Source: an uncultured Clostridia bacterium (GTDB lineage Bacteria > Bacillota > Clostridia > UBA1381 > UMGS1253). From it: a stretch of 64,000 bases of DNA. The notes under the pieces are model-generated. The model had not been told where the DNA came from. It was given only the letters and a program-made list of their open reading frames with translations, and searched no databases. A program made the position numbers and the translations under genes. The stretch covers positions 1 through 64,000 of the forward strand of contig CAKSHP010000007.1 in assembly GCA_934457145.1 (NCBI GenBank), given 5' to 3'. This document shows, in pieces, positions 31,008-40,470 of the stretch. Every line of letters starts with the position of its first letter. The stretch's first letter is position 1.

Positions 31008-32429
31008 TTATTTATAAATCCTGTCTATTACCGTAATCTTATTGTCTTTTGAAATATAAAGCTTATACGTCAGTTCATGTATCGCCGACTCTTCACTTTC
31101 AAAGCTTCGGCGATATCTTAAAGAAAGCACCGCATTTCCGGATCCGATTCCCTTTACCGAAAATCTGCACTTTCCTCCTCTGCCGACAATTTCTTCTCCT
31201 GCATCATCTGCCACATATTCGCTTTTAACTTCGATTTTGCTGCTGTCCGTCTGATAAACTTCCCAGTTATATCCCGTTGTCGGATTGGCTTCTATCTCAA
31301 AATTAAACTCTTCCATATCAGCTTCCGATAAATCCAGTTTCACAGCGCCGTCAGAGCCTGTATACAAAATCTCGGTTTGCGGTCTGCCTAAAGCATAAGG
31401 TCCTGCCTGATACTGATTAAAATACATAACAAGCGAATCGTCCGTCAGATACCAGTTCACATTTTCAGCCTCTTTAGCCACATTTTCTTTAATCTCTTGC
31501 GTGATTTCGATTTTGTCTGCTTCAAACTGCGCATAAAACGCATCGGCCACGTTTTTTTCAATATCATCTTTATCAAAAACATCCTCTAAAGAAAGCTCTT
31601 TACACAAAATCATCTGAAATGTTTTAGACTCTAACATCTGCGTCGGATGCGCACCGCTTGCATTTTCATAGTCATATGTTGTAATCGAAAGCAAATCTTT
31701 TCTGTTCGTTGTCACTTCATATGACAAAGAAAAATTCATAGGTCTGTATTCATCTTTCATTTCGCCGTACATTAATTTTGCATCCTTCGCAAATTCGTCG
31801 GTTATTTTTTTTATATAGTCCTCGGCCTGTGTGCGGTAGCTTTCATTTACCGTTTCAATAAAAGATGAGTTAAGCTCGCTTCCGCCCTGAATTATAGGGT
31901 AACTGCAACTTATATACATAAGGTCTGTTCCGTTATCAAGCGTATATGTACTATCCAGATTTCCGCTCTTTATCTCATATTGACCGCTCTTTTTTGAAAT
32001 CTCCGCCGTTTTCGTGTCACTATTCCAAGCAACATCGCAGTTCAATCCTTCCGACACCGCTCTTAACGGCACCAATGTACGGTTATTTTCAATTTTTGCA
32101 GCAGCGTCTAAATCAATCTGTTTTCCGCCGACAAACATCTCTTTTTCGCCTATCGCCAAAATAACGGAGTTATCGCCTTTATCTGCACAAACATACCCTT
32201 TCCCGTCATAACGCTGATACGATACCGCGCAGCCCAACGCCTCAAAAATCGCCCTTATCGGAACCAAAATCCTATCGTTTTCGATAACCGGGGAAACATC
32301 AAAATCTATTTTTTCGCCGTTTAATGTCACTTTTATGCCACTGTCTTTCATATCATCTGCCATTCCCGGCGCCGACGCTGCAAGCATACCTATGCTAAGT
32401 AAAACACAAATAAACTTTTTCATAAACAT
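31008..32429 (-). CDS. Secreted protein: stalk domain, DUF4163/DUF3298-like domain and chagasin-like C terminus
   Basis: About 473 aa; ATGs at 32429 and 32423 are both possible. A signal peptide is followed by a copper-amine-oxidase N-terminal 'stalk' domain (VTLNGEKIDFDVSPVIENDR, LVPIRAIFEALGCAV, then NRTLVPLRAVSEGLNCDVAW). The middle region (about 150-350) resembles DUF4163/DUF3298 domains of RsiV-type and PdaC-type proteins. The last 100 residues match chagasin/I42 cysteine-protease inhibitors, with NPTTGYNWEVY and RGGKCRFSVKGIGSGNAVLS. An exported inhibitor or wall-binding protein is suggested. It is the last gene of the operon starting at 35938. Confidence 0.7.
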   Translation of the reverse strand: MFMKKFICVLLSIGMLAASAPGMADDMKDSGIKVTLNGEKIDFDVSPVIENDRILVPIRAIFEALGCAVSYQRYDGKGYVCADKGDNSVILAIGEKEMFVGGKQIDLDAAAKIENNRTLVPLRAVSEGLNCDVAWNSDTKTAEISKKSGQYEIKSGNLDSTYTLDNGTDLMYISCSYPIIQGGSELNSSFIETVNESYRTQAEDYIKKITDEFAKDAKLMYGEMKDEYRPMNFSLSYEVTTNRKDLLSITTYDYENASGAHPTQMLESKTFQMILCKELSLEDVFDKDDIEKNVADAFYAQFEADKIEITQEIKENVAKEAENVNWYLTDDSLVMYFNQYQAGPYALGRPQTEILYTGSDGAVKLDLSEADMEEFNFEIEANPTTGYNWEVYQTDSSKIEVKSEYVADDAGEEIVGRGGKCRFSVKGIGSGNAVLSLRYRRSFESEESAIHELTYKLYISKDNKITVIDRIYK

Positions 32430-32450
32430 CAAACCTTTCAAAAAAATATT

Positions 32451-33110
32451 TTACAGTGCCTTTAAAAATGCGGCAAGCCTTTTTGCAATCTTAACGTGCC
32501 CGTCATCATTCGGATGAAGTCCGTCGGGAGCATATTTTTCCTTTATAAATTCAACATTCGGCTGAATACCGCTTACGGAATATAAATCCAGAATCGGCAA
32601 AGCATAATACTTTGCAACCTCTTTTATTATGTCAACATATGTTTCAAGTTTTGCAACATTGTATGCTTTTTCGCAATCGCCGCGCATATTGTTTTCATCA
32701 ACTCTGTGCAAAGGCGTCATAACAACAATCTCAGCTTTCGGATATTTTTTTATAAGCTTTTCAAAAAGCACATGACACGCTCCGTAAAAAGTGTTGTCAC
32801 ATCTGTCGTCAAAAGTTCCTAAAGGTGCGTCGCCGTGGCCGTAATCGTTTGTTCCTCCAAACACAACCACAACGTCTGCATCGTCTTCCATTTCATCGGC
32901 TCTGCGGCAAAAATCAAGGTCAAATCTCGGCTCTGCCGAGGGCTTTGTCTGCCTTGCGATGCGAGTTCCGCTTATGCCGTAATTTCGCGCACACGAAAGA
33001 TTGTATTTTTCTTTTATCAAATTAAGATAAATTTTATCCTCGCTGCTTGTTCCGTGTCCTTCTGTAATGCTGTCGCCCAAAAAGTTAATCTTCTTTCCTG
33101 CAAGTTCCAT
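32451..33110 (-). CDS. SGNH/GDSL-family hydrolase
   Basis: 219 aa from the ATG at 33108-33110 (GGAGGAAG upstream). The four SGNH blocks are present: GDSITEG (Ser), the glycine block NYGISGTR, GGTNDYGHGD (Asn), and DGLHPNDDGH (Asp and His of the triad). There is no signal peptide, so it acts inside the cell. It is probably an esterase or deacetylase for acetylated sugars or oligosaccharides, consistent with neighbouring nagA. It lies 20 nt after the hypothetical gene. Confidence 0.85.
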   Translation of the reverse strand: MELAGKKINFLGDSITEGHGTSSEDKIYLNLIKEKYNLSCARNYGISGTRIARQTKPSAEPRFDLDFCRRADEMEDDADVVVVFGGTNDYGHGDAPLGTFDDRCDNTFYGACHVLFEKLIKKYPKAEIVVMTPLHRVDENNMRGDCEKAYNVAKLETYVDIIKEVAKYYALPILDLYSVSGIQPNVEFIKEKYAPDGLHPNDDGHVKIAKRLAAFLKAL

Positions 33111-33130
33111 TGTCATCTTCCTCCGAAAGC

Positions 33131-33436
33131 TTAGTTATTTGCATATGAAAGTGCGTCTTCAAGCCAAAACACTCCGATATCGAGCGCCGACCACAAATTA
33201 TCCCTCTGCGCTTTTTTTATCGGCTTGTTTTTAATGTTCATATATGAATCGTTTTGTTGCAGCGAAATAACAACTTTTCCCGCAACATCTATGTTTCCGA
33301 CTTTCTTAAAATCGCTTAGTATAAAAGAAACAATATATTTGTCCCCGGGGTTTCCGTAAAAAATGTAATCCCCCTGTCTGACCAAAGGTTTATCTTTGTA
33401 AATAAAAAGTTTGCTCTTTTCCTGTTTAGCTGCCAT
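33131..33436 (-). CDS. Conserved hypothetical protein, 101 aa
   Basis: GGAGAG precedes the ATG. The protein is soluble and lysine-rich at the start (KSKLFIYKDKPLVRQGDYIF), with a compact pattern of strands (DKYIVSFILSD, IDVAGKVVISLQ) and a helix at the C terminus (NLWSALDIGVFWLEDALSYA). I do not recognise a named family. It is packed into the MFS-nagA-SGNH-stalk operon, 67 nt after nagA, so a role tied to amino-sugar use is possible but unproven. Confidence 0.6.
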   Translation of the reverse strand: MAAKQEKSKLFIYKDKPLVRQGDYIFYGNPGDKYIVSFILSDFKKVGNIDVAGKVVISLQQNDSYMNIKNKPIKKAQRDNLWSALDIGVFWLEDALSYANN

Positions 33437-33503
33437 AACAACTCTCCGTTCCGCCGTCCTGCTTCGGCTTTTATTTTTTTGCAGGTTTAATTTATCTTAT
33501 AAC

Positions 33504-34634
33504 TTAATTTTCAAAACGTTTTCCGCCTATAAACACATCTGTAAGCGAAAACTCTTTATCAACTGCAATAAAATCTGCATCGCAGCCTTCAGCAATTTTG
33601 CCCTTGTTTTTCTCGTCAATCGCTTTTGCCGCGTTAAAGCTTGCCATTTTAACTGCATCCTGTTCGCAAATTCCCCATGAAATAAGGTTTTTAACACATT
33701 TAAATATAGGAGCTGTTCCTCCGCATATTGTGCCGTTTTTCAAAAGCGCAATTCCGTCTTTAACAATTATCTCACTGCCGCACTCGCTGTAAATTCCGTC
33801 AGGCAGTCCGGCCGCCATAACCGAATCGTTTATAACAATAAGCCTGTCTGCACCAAACATTTTATATGCCATCATAACAACCGTCTTATCAACATGAAGC
33901 CCGTCGCATATAAGCTCTGCCATAGCGCCGCTTTCAAATGCCGCCGCAATAAGGCTTAACTTTCTGTGATGAATTGAAGGCATCGCGTTAAAAAGATGCG
34001 TAACCTGTGTTGCACCGTTTTCAAACCCTTCTTGGCACTTTTCATAATCTGTTCCGCCATGCCCCAAAGATATTTTAACCTTGTCTTTATGCGTTTTAAC
34101 AAACTCCATTGCTCCGTCAAGCTCGGGCGCAAGTGTCACAAGACGTATATTTCCTCCCGCCGCTTCATTTACTTCATCAAAATCAACTTCTTTCGGCGTA
34201 CGAAGCCAGTCTGCTCTGTGAGCGCCTTTATAATCCGGGTTAAGATAAGGCCCCTCCATATTTATTCCCAACAGGTTTGCGCCCTCTGTGCCCTTTTTCA
34301 TGCTGTCGTTTATAAGCTTAACATAATGTATAAGGTCTTCTTTTAAATAGGTTGCCGGTGCCATAAGATACGACGTTGTGCCCGTTGATGCAAGATATTT
34401 TCCTATTTCGTTATACGCTTTGTGGTTTGCATTTGTAACATTATATCCGACCGCACCGTGCATATGTATGTTTATCAGTCCGGGAAGAATTTTTTTGCCG
34501 CTCATATCACAAACATCTTCGCCGCAAATATCAATATCTTTTCCTATTTTTTCAAACTTCCCGTCTTTTATATAAACATCAGCGGCCTCATATTCAAACT
34601 TGTCATTTAAAATAACCGCATTTTTCAAAAGCAT
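33504..34634 (-). CDS. nagA: N-acetylglucosamine-6-phosphate deacetylase
   Basis: 376 aa amidohydrolase: GlcNAc-6-P + H2O gives GlcN-6-P + acetate. The HxH-type metal motif is in GLINIHMHGAVGYN. E near NMEGPYLNPDYKGAHR, H in SLGHGGTDYE, H in THLFNAMPSIHHR and the catalytic Asp in VINDSVMAAG are all in place. nagB is not adjacent. It lies 47 nt after the MFS gene and is probably cotranscribed, so the carrier may bring in an amino sugar. Confidence 0.92.
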   Translation of the reverse strand: MLLKNAVILNDKFEYEAADVYIKDGKFEKIGKDIDICGEDVCDMSGKKILPGLINIHMHGAVGYNVTNANHKAYNEIGKYLASTGTTSYLMAPATYLKEDLIHYVKLINDSMKKGTEGANLLGINMEGPYLNPDYKGAHRADWLRTPKEVDFDEVNEAAGGNIRLVTLAPELDGAMEFVKTHKDKVKISLGHGGTDYEKCQEGFENGATQVTHLFNAMPSIHHRKLSLIAAAFESGAMAELICDGLHVDKTVVMMAYKMFGADRLIVINDSVMAAGLPDGIYSECGSEIIVKDGIALLKNGTICGGTAPIFKCVKNLISWGICEQDAVKMASFNAAKAIDEKNKGKIAEGCDADFIAVDKEFSLTDVFIGGKRFEN

Positions 34635-34681
34635 TTTAAGTCATATCCTTTCTTTAATTATAACTCTTATATCAGCATCTG

Positions 34682-35938
34682 TCAAACAGAACCTTTTCTG
34701 CATGCCACACAAATTCCCCAGCACACAAACTGCAGCGCAAAAATTGCCGCAATCGCCATCATTGTAACAGACGTGTTATTCATTGTAATGCTGAAAATAA
34801 CTATCGAAAGTATTTTCCCGAAATTAAAATAAATCTCTTTCACACTTGTCGTTTCCAAAGTTTTTTTGGCAAAAGCCGTGCCCATATCGGAAAGCACTCC
34901 GTAATATGTCAAATGCTGCGGAACATTTAACGCCGAAAGCAAAATCGCATTTACCGCCCCAAACACGAACACGCTCAAAACGCTTAGTCTGAAAACAAGC
35001 ATAATCGCCGATGCAATTAAAATAACTATCGAAAACACCATCGCCGTATACGGATACTGCGCAATCTTAAATCTTGCAAATATAAAATTTGCCAAAACTC
35101 CGAGTGCCGCACACATTGCAACATACAGCCCTATAACGAGCATGCCCGCCGAAAGCCTGACTAAAACAACCGGAATTAAAAACGCAACCGTAGCCTCCTT
35201 AAGCCCGCGAAACACATCAAAAAGCGAAACCGCAAAATATCTTTTATTGGTAAGCGATTTTATCAAAACGCCCGCAAAATAGTTCTTTTTATTTTGCCCC
35301 CGCATTTTCGGCAGCATCGCGCATAAGAAAAAGCAAAAAACGCAAAAAAACGCACATAAGGCAAACACAATCGTGTATCCCACAACAGATCCGCCCATTA
35401 TAACAGCGCCTGAAATAACCGGTAAAACAATTCCCGCCGCAACAGAAATTATGCTTTGAAACATAATATACTGCTTTTTCGTTCCTCCGCTTATCATAAC
35501 ATCAACAAGCGAATTATAGCAAATATAAAAAAACGCAGTACTTATCCCGGACAGAAGCGCAAGAAGCGGAATATAATTTTGAATTTCTGCACGAAACGCA
35601 ATCAAAACCGCATAAAACATCACGTGAAAAGCCGCGCCCATTGCCATACACACTCTGTATGTAAGTTTTTTTGCAATAATCGATATCACAAAACAAAACA
35701 CAATCATGTTCACTGCCGAAAGCATATTATATTTCACAACTGCATATATTCCGTCGCTTAAAAGTATGTTTTTTTGCATTCCCCCGTATAAAAACGTATT
35801 CACAAAAACCGAAGAAAATGAAACCGCCGCAATCATACATGCCATAATCCCGAGCAAAATTCCCTGCTCACGCATCAGCAAACGGTTCGACAAGTACCTT
35901 GAAACCATCAGATTTATTCTGTTAAAAAATCCGTTCAT
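34682..35938 (-). CDS. MFS-type transporter
   Basis: The start is the ATG at 35936-35938 because GGGGAGG lies just upstream; the open frame continues 24 codons further without a signal. 418 aa with about 12 hydrophobic spans. The typical MFS loop-2 motif is degenerate (AKKLTYRVCMAMG). The first cytoplasmic stretch (NRINLMVSRYLSNRLLMREQ) is also seen in a clostridial subgroup of uncharacterised carriers. The operon with nagA, an SGNH hydrolase and a secreted protein suggests an amino sugar or oligosaccharide. Confidence 0.75.
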   Translation of the reverse strand: MNGFFNRINLMVSRYLSNRLLMREQGILLGIMACMIAAVSFSSVFVNTFLYGGMQKNILLSDGIYAVVKYNMLSAVNMIVFCFVISIIAKKLTYRVCMAMGAAFHVMFYAVLIAFRAEIQNYIPLLALLSGISTAFFYICYNSLVDVMISGGTKKQYIMFQSIISVAAGIVLPVISGAVIMGGSVVGYTIVFALCAFFCVFCFFLCAMLPKMRGQNKKNYFAGVLIKSLTNKRYFAVSLFDVFRGLKEATVAFLIPVVLVRLSAGMLVIGLYVAMCAALGVLANFIFARFKIAQYPYTAMVFSIVILIASAIMLVFRLSVLSVFVFGAVNAILLSALNVPQHLTYYGVLSDMGTAFAKKTLETTSVKEIYFNFGKILSIVIFSITMNNTSVTMMAIAAIFALQFVCWGICVACRKGSV

Positions 35939-35984
35939 ATTAACCTCCCCGGGAGTGTAAAACCCAAGCCGGACAATTAGCCGT

Positions 35985-36018
35985 AAAGCGCACTGCAACA
36001 TTTTTTGCACTGCGCTTT
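35985..36018 (-). terminator. Hairpin, probable terminator after the DUF1858 gene
   Basis: AAAGCGCA-G-TGCAA and TTGCA-G-TGCGCTTT form a 13-bp stem with one mismatch. It lies between the DUF1858 gene and the MFS start. It lacks a long U-run on the minus strand, so termination may be partial. Confidence 0.4.
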
Positions 36019-36048
36019 TGCCCTCTTGTTTTCACATCTCGGTACTGA

Positions 36049-36246
36049 TTATTTATTTTTCAGATACTCATTCATTTTTTCTACCATAGCGTCACAGTCT
36101 GCACCGTGTACCGCGCAGGCGTCTTCCAAAGATTCGCCTATAGCCGAAGGACAATGCAGACAGTGCATTCCCATATTCATTAAAAACTCGCCGAGTCCCT
36201 CGTCAATTTCAAGTATTTGTGCAATAATCATGTCTTTTGTAATCAT
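36049..36246 (-). CDS. DUF1858-family small redox-disulfide protein
   Basis: 65 aa from ATG 36244-36246. The CLHCPSAIGESLEDAC motif (CxxC with a following cysteine and the ESLE helix) is the signature of DUF1858, the hybrid-cluster-protein-associated redox disulfide domain. Members occur alone or fused to sensor or hybrid cluster proteins and probably bind a metal or form a disulfide. No hybrid cluster gene is nearby. It lies 49 nt after ftsH. Confidence 0.85.
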   Translation of the reverse strand: MITKDMIIAQILEIDEGLGEFLMNMGMHCLHCPSAIGESLEDACAVHGADCDAMVEKMNEYLKNK

Positions 36247-36295
36247 AGTTAATCCCATCCTTTTTTTATTTTTAAATTCTTTTTTAAGAATTTAT

Positions 36296-38329
36296 TTACT
36301 GTTCATCTTTTTTTTCATCTGTGTCATTATCTTTGGTGTCTGTCGAAAAGCTGTCTGCCGGCATCTGATTTAAACTCTCCGAAGAATCTTTTCCATCAGC
36401 ATAAACCGAAAATTCCGGTCTTTTTGCTTCATTTTCCTGCTGAATTCTGCGCACCTCAGCTGCCTCTTCTTCTCTTTTTTCGTTTTCTTTTCTTGTTTTA
36501 ACAAGCTGTTTATATTCGTCTATCTTATTATTAAAAATCGCATCGAATTCCTCGCCCGTAATCTTTTCGTTTTCCATAAGATACTCGGCAACCCGATTTA
36601 AAATATCAATGTTTTCCGACAAAATCTTTTCACACCGGTCAAAACATTCGCACACAATGCGCTTTATCTCGCTGTCAATCTGCGCAGCAACGTTTTCGCT
36701 GTAGTTTCTTGTGTGACCGAAGTCTTTTCCCAAAAACACCTCCTGCGACGAACCGTATTTTATAGGCCCTATAACGTCGCTCATACCATACTGCGTAACC
36801 ATAGATCTTGCAATTTCGGTTGCGCGCTCAATATCGTTTGAAGCGCCCGTGCTTATATCGTTTAGCGTCAGCTTTTCAGCAACTCTTCCGCCCAAAAGCG
36901 CCACAATATCTTCATTCATGCGCTTTTTAGACGAATACCATATATCCTCTTTTGGAATGTGCATCGTATAGCCTCCCGCCATACCTCTCGGTATAATGGA
37001 AACCTCATGCACCGGATCCTGAGTCGGCAAAAATCTGCTGACAACCGCATGCCCCGCCTCGTGGAAAGCCGTGAGTTTCTTTTCGTGTTCGCTGATTTTT
37101 CTTGACTTTTTCTCCGTTCCGACCGCAACCTTCATCATTGCGTCCTGCAAATCCTTGCTGTGAATTTGTTTTTCGTTGTTTCTTGCAGCTAAAAGCGCCG
37201 CTTCATTCATAAGGTTTGCCAAATCCGCACCTGTAAATCCGGCAGTTGATTTTGCAACCACCGACAAATCAACATCGCTTGCAAGCGGTTTTCCCTTTGA
37301 ATGTACTTTTAAAATTTCTTCTCTGCCTTTTGCATCCGGTGCACCGACAACCACCTGTCTGTCAAATCTGCCCGGTCTTAAAAGCGCAGGATCCAATATA
37401 TCCGGACGGTTTGTTGCCGCAATAACAATCACTCCCATGTTATCGCCGAATCCGTCCATCTCAACAAGCAATTGATTTAGAGTCTGCTCCCTTTCATCAT
37501 GTCCGCCGCCAAGACCCGCGCCGCGGTGTCTGCCGACAGCGTCAATCTCATCTATAAACACAATGCTCGGACTGTTCTTTTTTGCCTGTTCGAAAAGATC
37601 TCTTACTCTCGACGCTCCGACTCCGACAAACATCTCAACAAAGTCCGAACCGCTTATGCTGAAAAACGGCACCTTTGCCTCACCCGCAACAGCCTTTGCC
37701 AAAAGTGTTTTACCTGTTCCCGGAGGGCCTACCAACAGCACACCTCTCGGAATTCTTGCGCCAAGCTCCGTAAACTTTTTCGGATTTTTCAAAAATTCCA
37801 CAATTTCAAAAAGCTCGGCTTTTTCCTCGTCCGCTCCGGCAACATCGGAAAACAAAACCTTGTTTTTATTATCCGAAAGCATTTTTGCCTTGCTTTTCCC
37901 GAAGCTCATTGCCTTTCCTCCGCCCTGAGCGCGGTTCATAAAGAAGAAATAAAGGAATATCAAAAGAAGCATACTTCCGAGCATCGGAAGAATTGAAACC
38001 CACCACGGCTGTGTCTCGGGAGCTTTCGTGTCATACTTAAGATCTCCTTTTTCAACCTGATTTCTTATATCCTCTCCCAAATCCTCGTTAAAAACAACCA
38101 TGTTAGGTATTTCAACTTCAATTGTACTATCGGGATTTTTAAGCTGCGCCTGCGCAGTATTTCCGGTAATTGTAAGACTTTTTACGTTTTCGTTTTTGAT
38201 TTCTTTTTGCAAATCCGAATATATCTTTGCAGTTGTCACCGATTTCGGCGTTGTAAACATATATATCATTGCAATTATTGCGCAAAAAACAGCAACGTAA
38301 AATACAATTTTGCTCAACTTGCCCTTCAA
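36296..38329 (-). CDS. ftsH: ATP-dependent zinc metalloprotease FtsH
   Basis: 677 aa, starting at a TTG with GGAG upstream. It is a membrane-anchored hexameric AAA+ protease that degrades misfolded membrane and regulatory proteins. The N-terminal span is near 7-25 and a second near 111-131. Walker A is GPPGTGKT (201-208), Walker B VFIDEID (257-263), and the zinc motif HEAGH (423-427). The C-terminal tail after about 600 is acidic and low-complexity. It has its own promoter and is followed by the DUF1858 gene. Confidence 0.98.
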   Translation of the reverse strand: MKGKLSKIVFYVAVFCAIIAMIYMFTTPKSVTTAKIYSDLQKEIKNENVKSLTITGNTAQAQLKNPDSTIEVEIPNMVVFNEDLGEDIRNQVEKGDLKYDTKAPETQPWWVSILPMLGSMLLLIFLYFFFMNRAQGGGKAMSFGKSKAKMLSDNKNKVLFSDVAGADEEKAELFEIVEFLKNPKKFTELGARIPRGVLLVGPPGTGKTLLAKAVAGEAKVPFFSISGSDFVEMFVGVGASRVRDLFEQAKKNSPSIVFIDEIDAVGRHRGAGLGGGHDEREQTLNQLLVEMDGFGDNMGVIVIAATNRPDILDPALLRPGRFDRQVVVGAPDAKGREEILKVHSKGKPLASDVDLSVVAKSTAGFTGADLANLMNEAALLAARNNEKQIHSKDLQDAMMKVAVGTEKKSRKISEHEKKLTAFHEAGHAVVSRFLPTQDPVHEVSIIPRGMAGGYTMHIPKEDIWYSSKKRMNEDIVALLGGRVAEKLTLNDISTGASNDIERATEIARSMVTQYGMSDVIGPIKYGSSQEVFLGKDFGHTRNYSENVAAQIDSEIKRIVCECFDRCEKILSENIDILNRVAEYLMENEKITGEEFDAIFNNKIDEYKQLVKTRKENEKREEEAAEVRRIQQENEAKRPEFSVYADGKDSSESLNQMPADSFSTDTKDNDTDEKKDEQ

Positions 38330-38435
38330 AAAATATCAGCTCCTTCAATTAAAAGGTCATAAGATGTCTGCCGATTTTCAATCCGCTCCACCGTCTGCCT
38401 TGCTATGAAACAAATCATTCGCTTCATGAAAACAT

Positions 38436-38464
38436 ATATTATCATAAACGCTGTTTAAATACAA
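38436..38464 (-). promoter_or_regulatory. Promoter of ftsH
   Basis: Minus strand TTGTAT (38459-38464), 17 nt, TAATAT (38436-38441). It lies in the 170-nt space between hpt and ftsH and gives a leader of about 100 nt. Confidence 0.5.
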
Positions 38465-38499
38465 TCATTTACCAAAATGTTTCACAAAATATTCATAAT

Positions 38500-39051
38500 T
38501 TATTCTTCATTTTCATAAACCGAACGCTTAAGTATACCAACATACGGAAGATTTCTGTGTTTCTGAGCATAATCAAGACCGTAACCAATAACAAATTCAT
38601 CGGGTATTTCAAAGCCTGTGTATTTAACATCCACATCTGCTTTTCTTCTCGACGGTTTATCCAAAATAGTGCAAATTTCTAAGGATTTCGGATTTCTTTC
38701 TCTTAACATATCGGTTATGTACTTTAATGTCAGACCGCTGTCTATAATATCTTCAACAAGCAGCACATTTCTTCCCTCGATTGAGCAGTCCAGATCCTTT
38801 TCAATCTTTACAACTCCCGAAGACTTTGAAGAAGCTCCGTAGCTTGAAGCACACATAAACTCAATCTCAACCGGCAGGTCAAGCGCGCGCATTAAATCAA
38901 CCGCAAACATAACTCCGCCTTTTAAAATCGTAACCACAATAAGGCTTTCGCCGGCATAATCCGCATTAATCTGAGCCGCAAGCTCTTTTATGCGTTTTTT
39001 TATCTGCTCCTCCGAAATTAAAACTCTTTCCACATCCTCATGAATATTCAT
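38500..39051 (-). CDS. hpt: Hypoxanthine phosphoribosyltransferase
   Basis: 183 aa, salvaging hypoxanthine and guanine with PRPP. The PRPP loop VLLVEDIIDSGLTLKYI and the flexible-loop serine-tyrosine region (CASSYGASSKSSG) are intact, as is the ending YAQKHRNLPYVGIL. Its start overlaps tilS by 14 nt. The tilS-hpt-ftsH order is as in Bacillus. Confidence 0.96.
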   Translation of the reverse strand: MNIHEDVERVLISEEQIKKRIKELAAQINADYAGESLIVVTILKGGVMFAVDLMRALDLPVEIEFMCASSYGASSKSSGVVKIEKDLDCSIEGRNVLLVEDIIDSGLTLKYITDMLRERNPKSLEICTILDKPSRRKADVDVKYTGFEIPDEFVIGYGLDYAQKHRNLPYVGILKRSVYENEE

Positions 39052-40441
39052 CTTTGTCCTCCCCGGTATAACTTATTTGAAGCACCTTTTCGGTCTTCTG
39101 GTTTATTTTATATTTATCGCAGCGTCTCGCCGCGCAAACCCACAAAATTTCTTCTTCGCATTCCATAACGGCAATTTTGTCTCTTTTTTCAAGCGGAATT
39201 TTTAAATCTATAAACAAATCCTTAAGCTTTTTTCTTCCCGCCTCGGTGTGTATAAAATCTCCGTTTTTTCTTGAGCGAAACAAAATCTTTTTCCCCTCTA
39301 AAAATCCGTAATCAAAATACGCGGAATTTTTCATTTTCTTTGCCGGCATAGCGTCTAAAAGCTTTGCCGAAATTGTCATTTGACATTCTTTTATATAAAG
39401 CGGCTTATCTATGCATAATTCATATTCAAAGCTTTCTTTTTTTTCTTTTTCGTTTTGCTTTTCAAAATAAATTCTTCCGCCGCGCAAACATGCGTCTATT
39501 CCGTTTTTCACGTTCACACTGCCGCTTTTTAAACCGTCAACCCTTTTTACCGCGTCAATACCTATATCGCACATAGTTTTGCACGCTTCGCCCGCCGCTT
39601 TTCGGATTATACGAAAACGCAGCGACTTATGCAAATGCCCAAGCTCTTTTTTTTCAATAAAGGTTTTGTCTCCATCTTTAAATATGCACTGTTTTGTATG
39701 CTTTAATACTTCATTTTCTATAAAGTCGTTGTCGTTTTTTATGCTTTCGGCGCTTTTTGTAATTGTTTTTACAAAATTCGGATTAAGGCTTTTTTCAATA
39801 TATTTTATAAGCTCCAGACGAATTTTGTTTCTTGTGCAGTCCGCTTTTAAATTTGTGCTGTCTGTAACAAACTTTTGTCTCGATTCTTTTAAATACGTTA
39901 AAATTTCCTCTTTATCCATACACAAAATCGGGCGCACTATAAAAATGTTTTCTTCTTCTCTTTTCGGCTCTATTCCGCAAAGCCCCAAAAGTCCGCTGCC
40001 CCGGATATAGTTTCCTATCATCGTTTCGGCATTGTCGTTTTTGTTATGAGCGGTTGCAAGCGTGTCTGCGTTATACTTTTTGCAAACACTTTTTAAAAAC
40101 TCATATCTGACCTCTCTTGCGGCAAGCTCTGTGCTTTGCTTTTTTTCTTTTGCAATTTTTAAAACGTCAAATTTTCCAATCTCCAAAGGTATCTGCATTT
40201 TTTGACACAAATCTTTGCAAAACCGTTCGTCCCCGTCTGCCTCGCCGGGCCGTATCATATGATTAACATGACACGCCACAATATCATACTTTTTAATACT
40301 GTAAAGCGCATAAAGCAAACAAACCGAATCCGAACCGCCCGACAGCGCCGCAATCACTCTGCCCCCCGGCTTTATAAGATTGTTTTCATCTATAAATGAA
40401 GCCATCTTTTTTTCAAAAGCTTCTTTAAACGACTGTCTCAC
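39038..40441 (-). CDS. tilS: tRNA(Ile)-lysidine synthetase
   Basis: 467 aa, GTG start with GGAAGG upstream. It forms lysidine at the wobble C of tRNA-Ile(CAU), making it read AUA. The PP-loop SGGSDS is in VIAALSGGSDSVCLLYALYS, the HNKNDNAETM motif follows, and the C-terminal tRNA-binding domain (about 340-467) is present. It lies 29 nt after dnaB. Confidence 0.95.
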   Translation of the reverse strand: MRQSFKEAFEKKMASFIDENNLIKPGGRVIAALSGGSDSVCLLYALYSIKKYDIVACHVNHMIRPGEADGDERFCKDLCQKMQIPLEIGKFDVLKIAKEKKQSTELAAREVRYEFLKSVCKKYNADTLATAHNKNDNAETMIGNYIRGSGLLGLCGIEPKREEENIFIVRPILCMDKEEILTYLKESRQKFVTDSTNLKADCTRNKIRLELIKYIEKSLNPNFVKTITKSAESIKNDNDFIENEVLKHTKQCIFKDGDKTFIEKKELGHLHKSLRFRIIRKAAGEACKTMCDIGIDAVKRVDGLKSGSVNVKNGIDACLRGGRIYFEKQNEKEKKESFEYELCIDKPLYIKECQMTISAKLLDAMPAKKMKNSAYFDYGFLEGKKILFRSRKNGDFIHTEAGRKKLKDLFIDLKIPLEKRDKIAVMECEEEILWVCAARRCDKYKINQKTEKVLQISYTGEDKDEYS

Positions 40442-40470
40442 GCTAACCTTCCTTTTTTACCAAACACATC

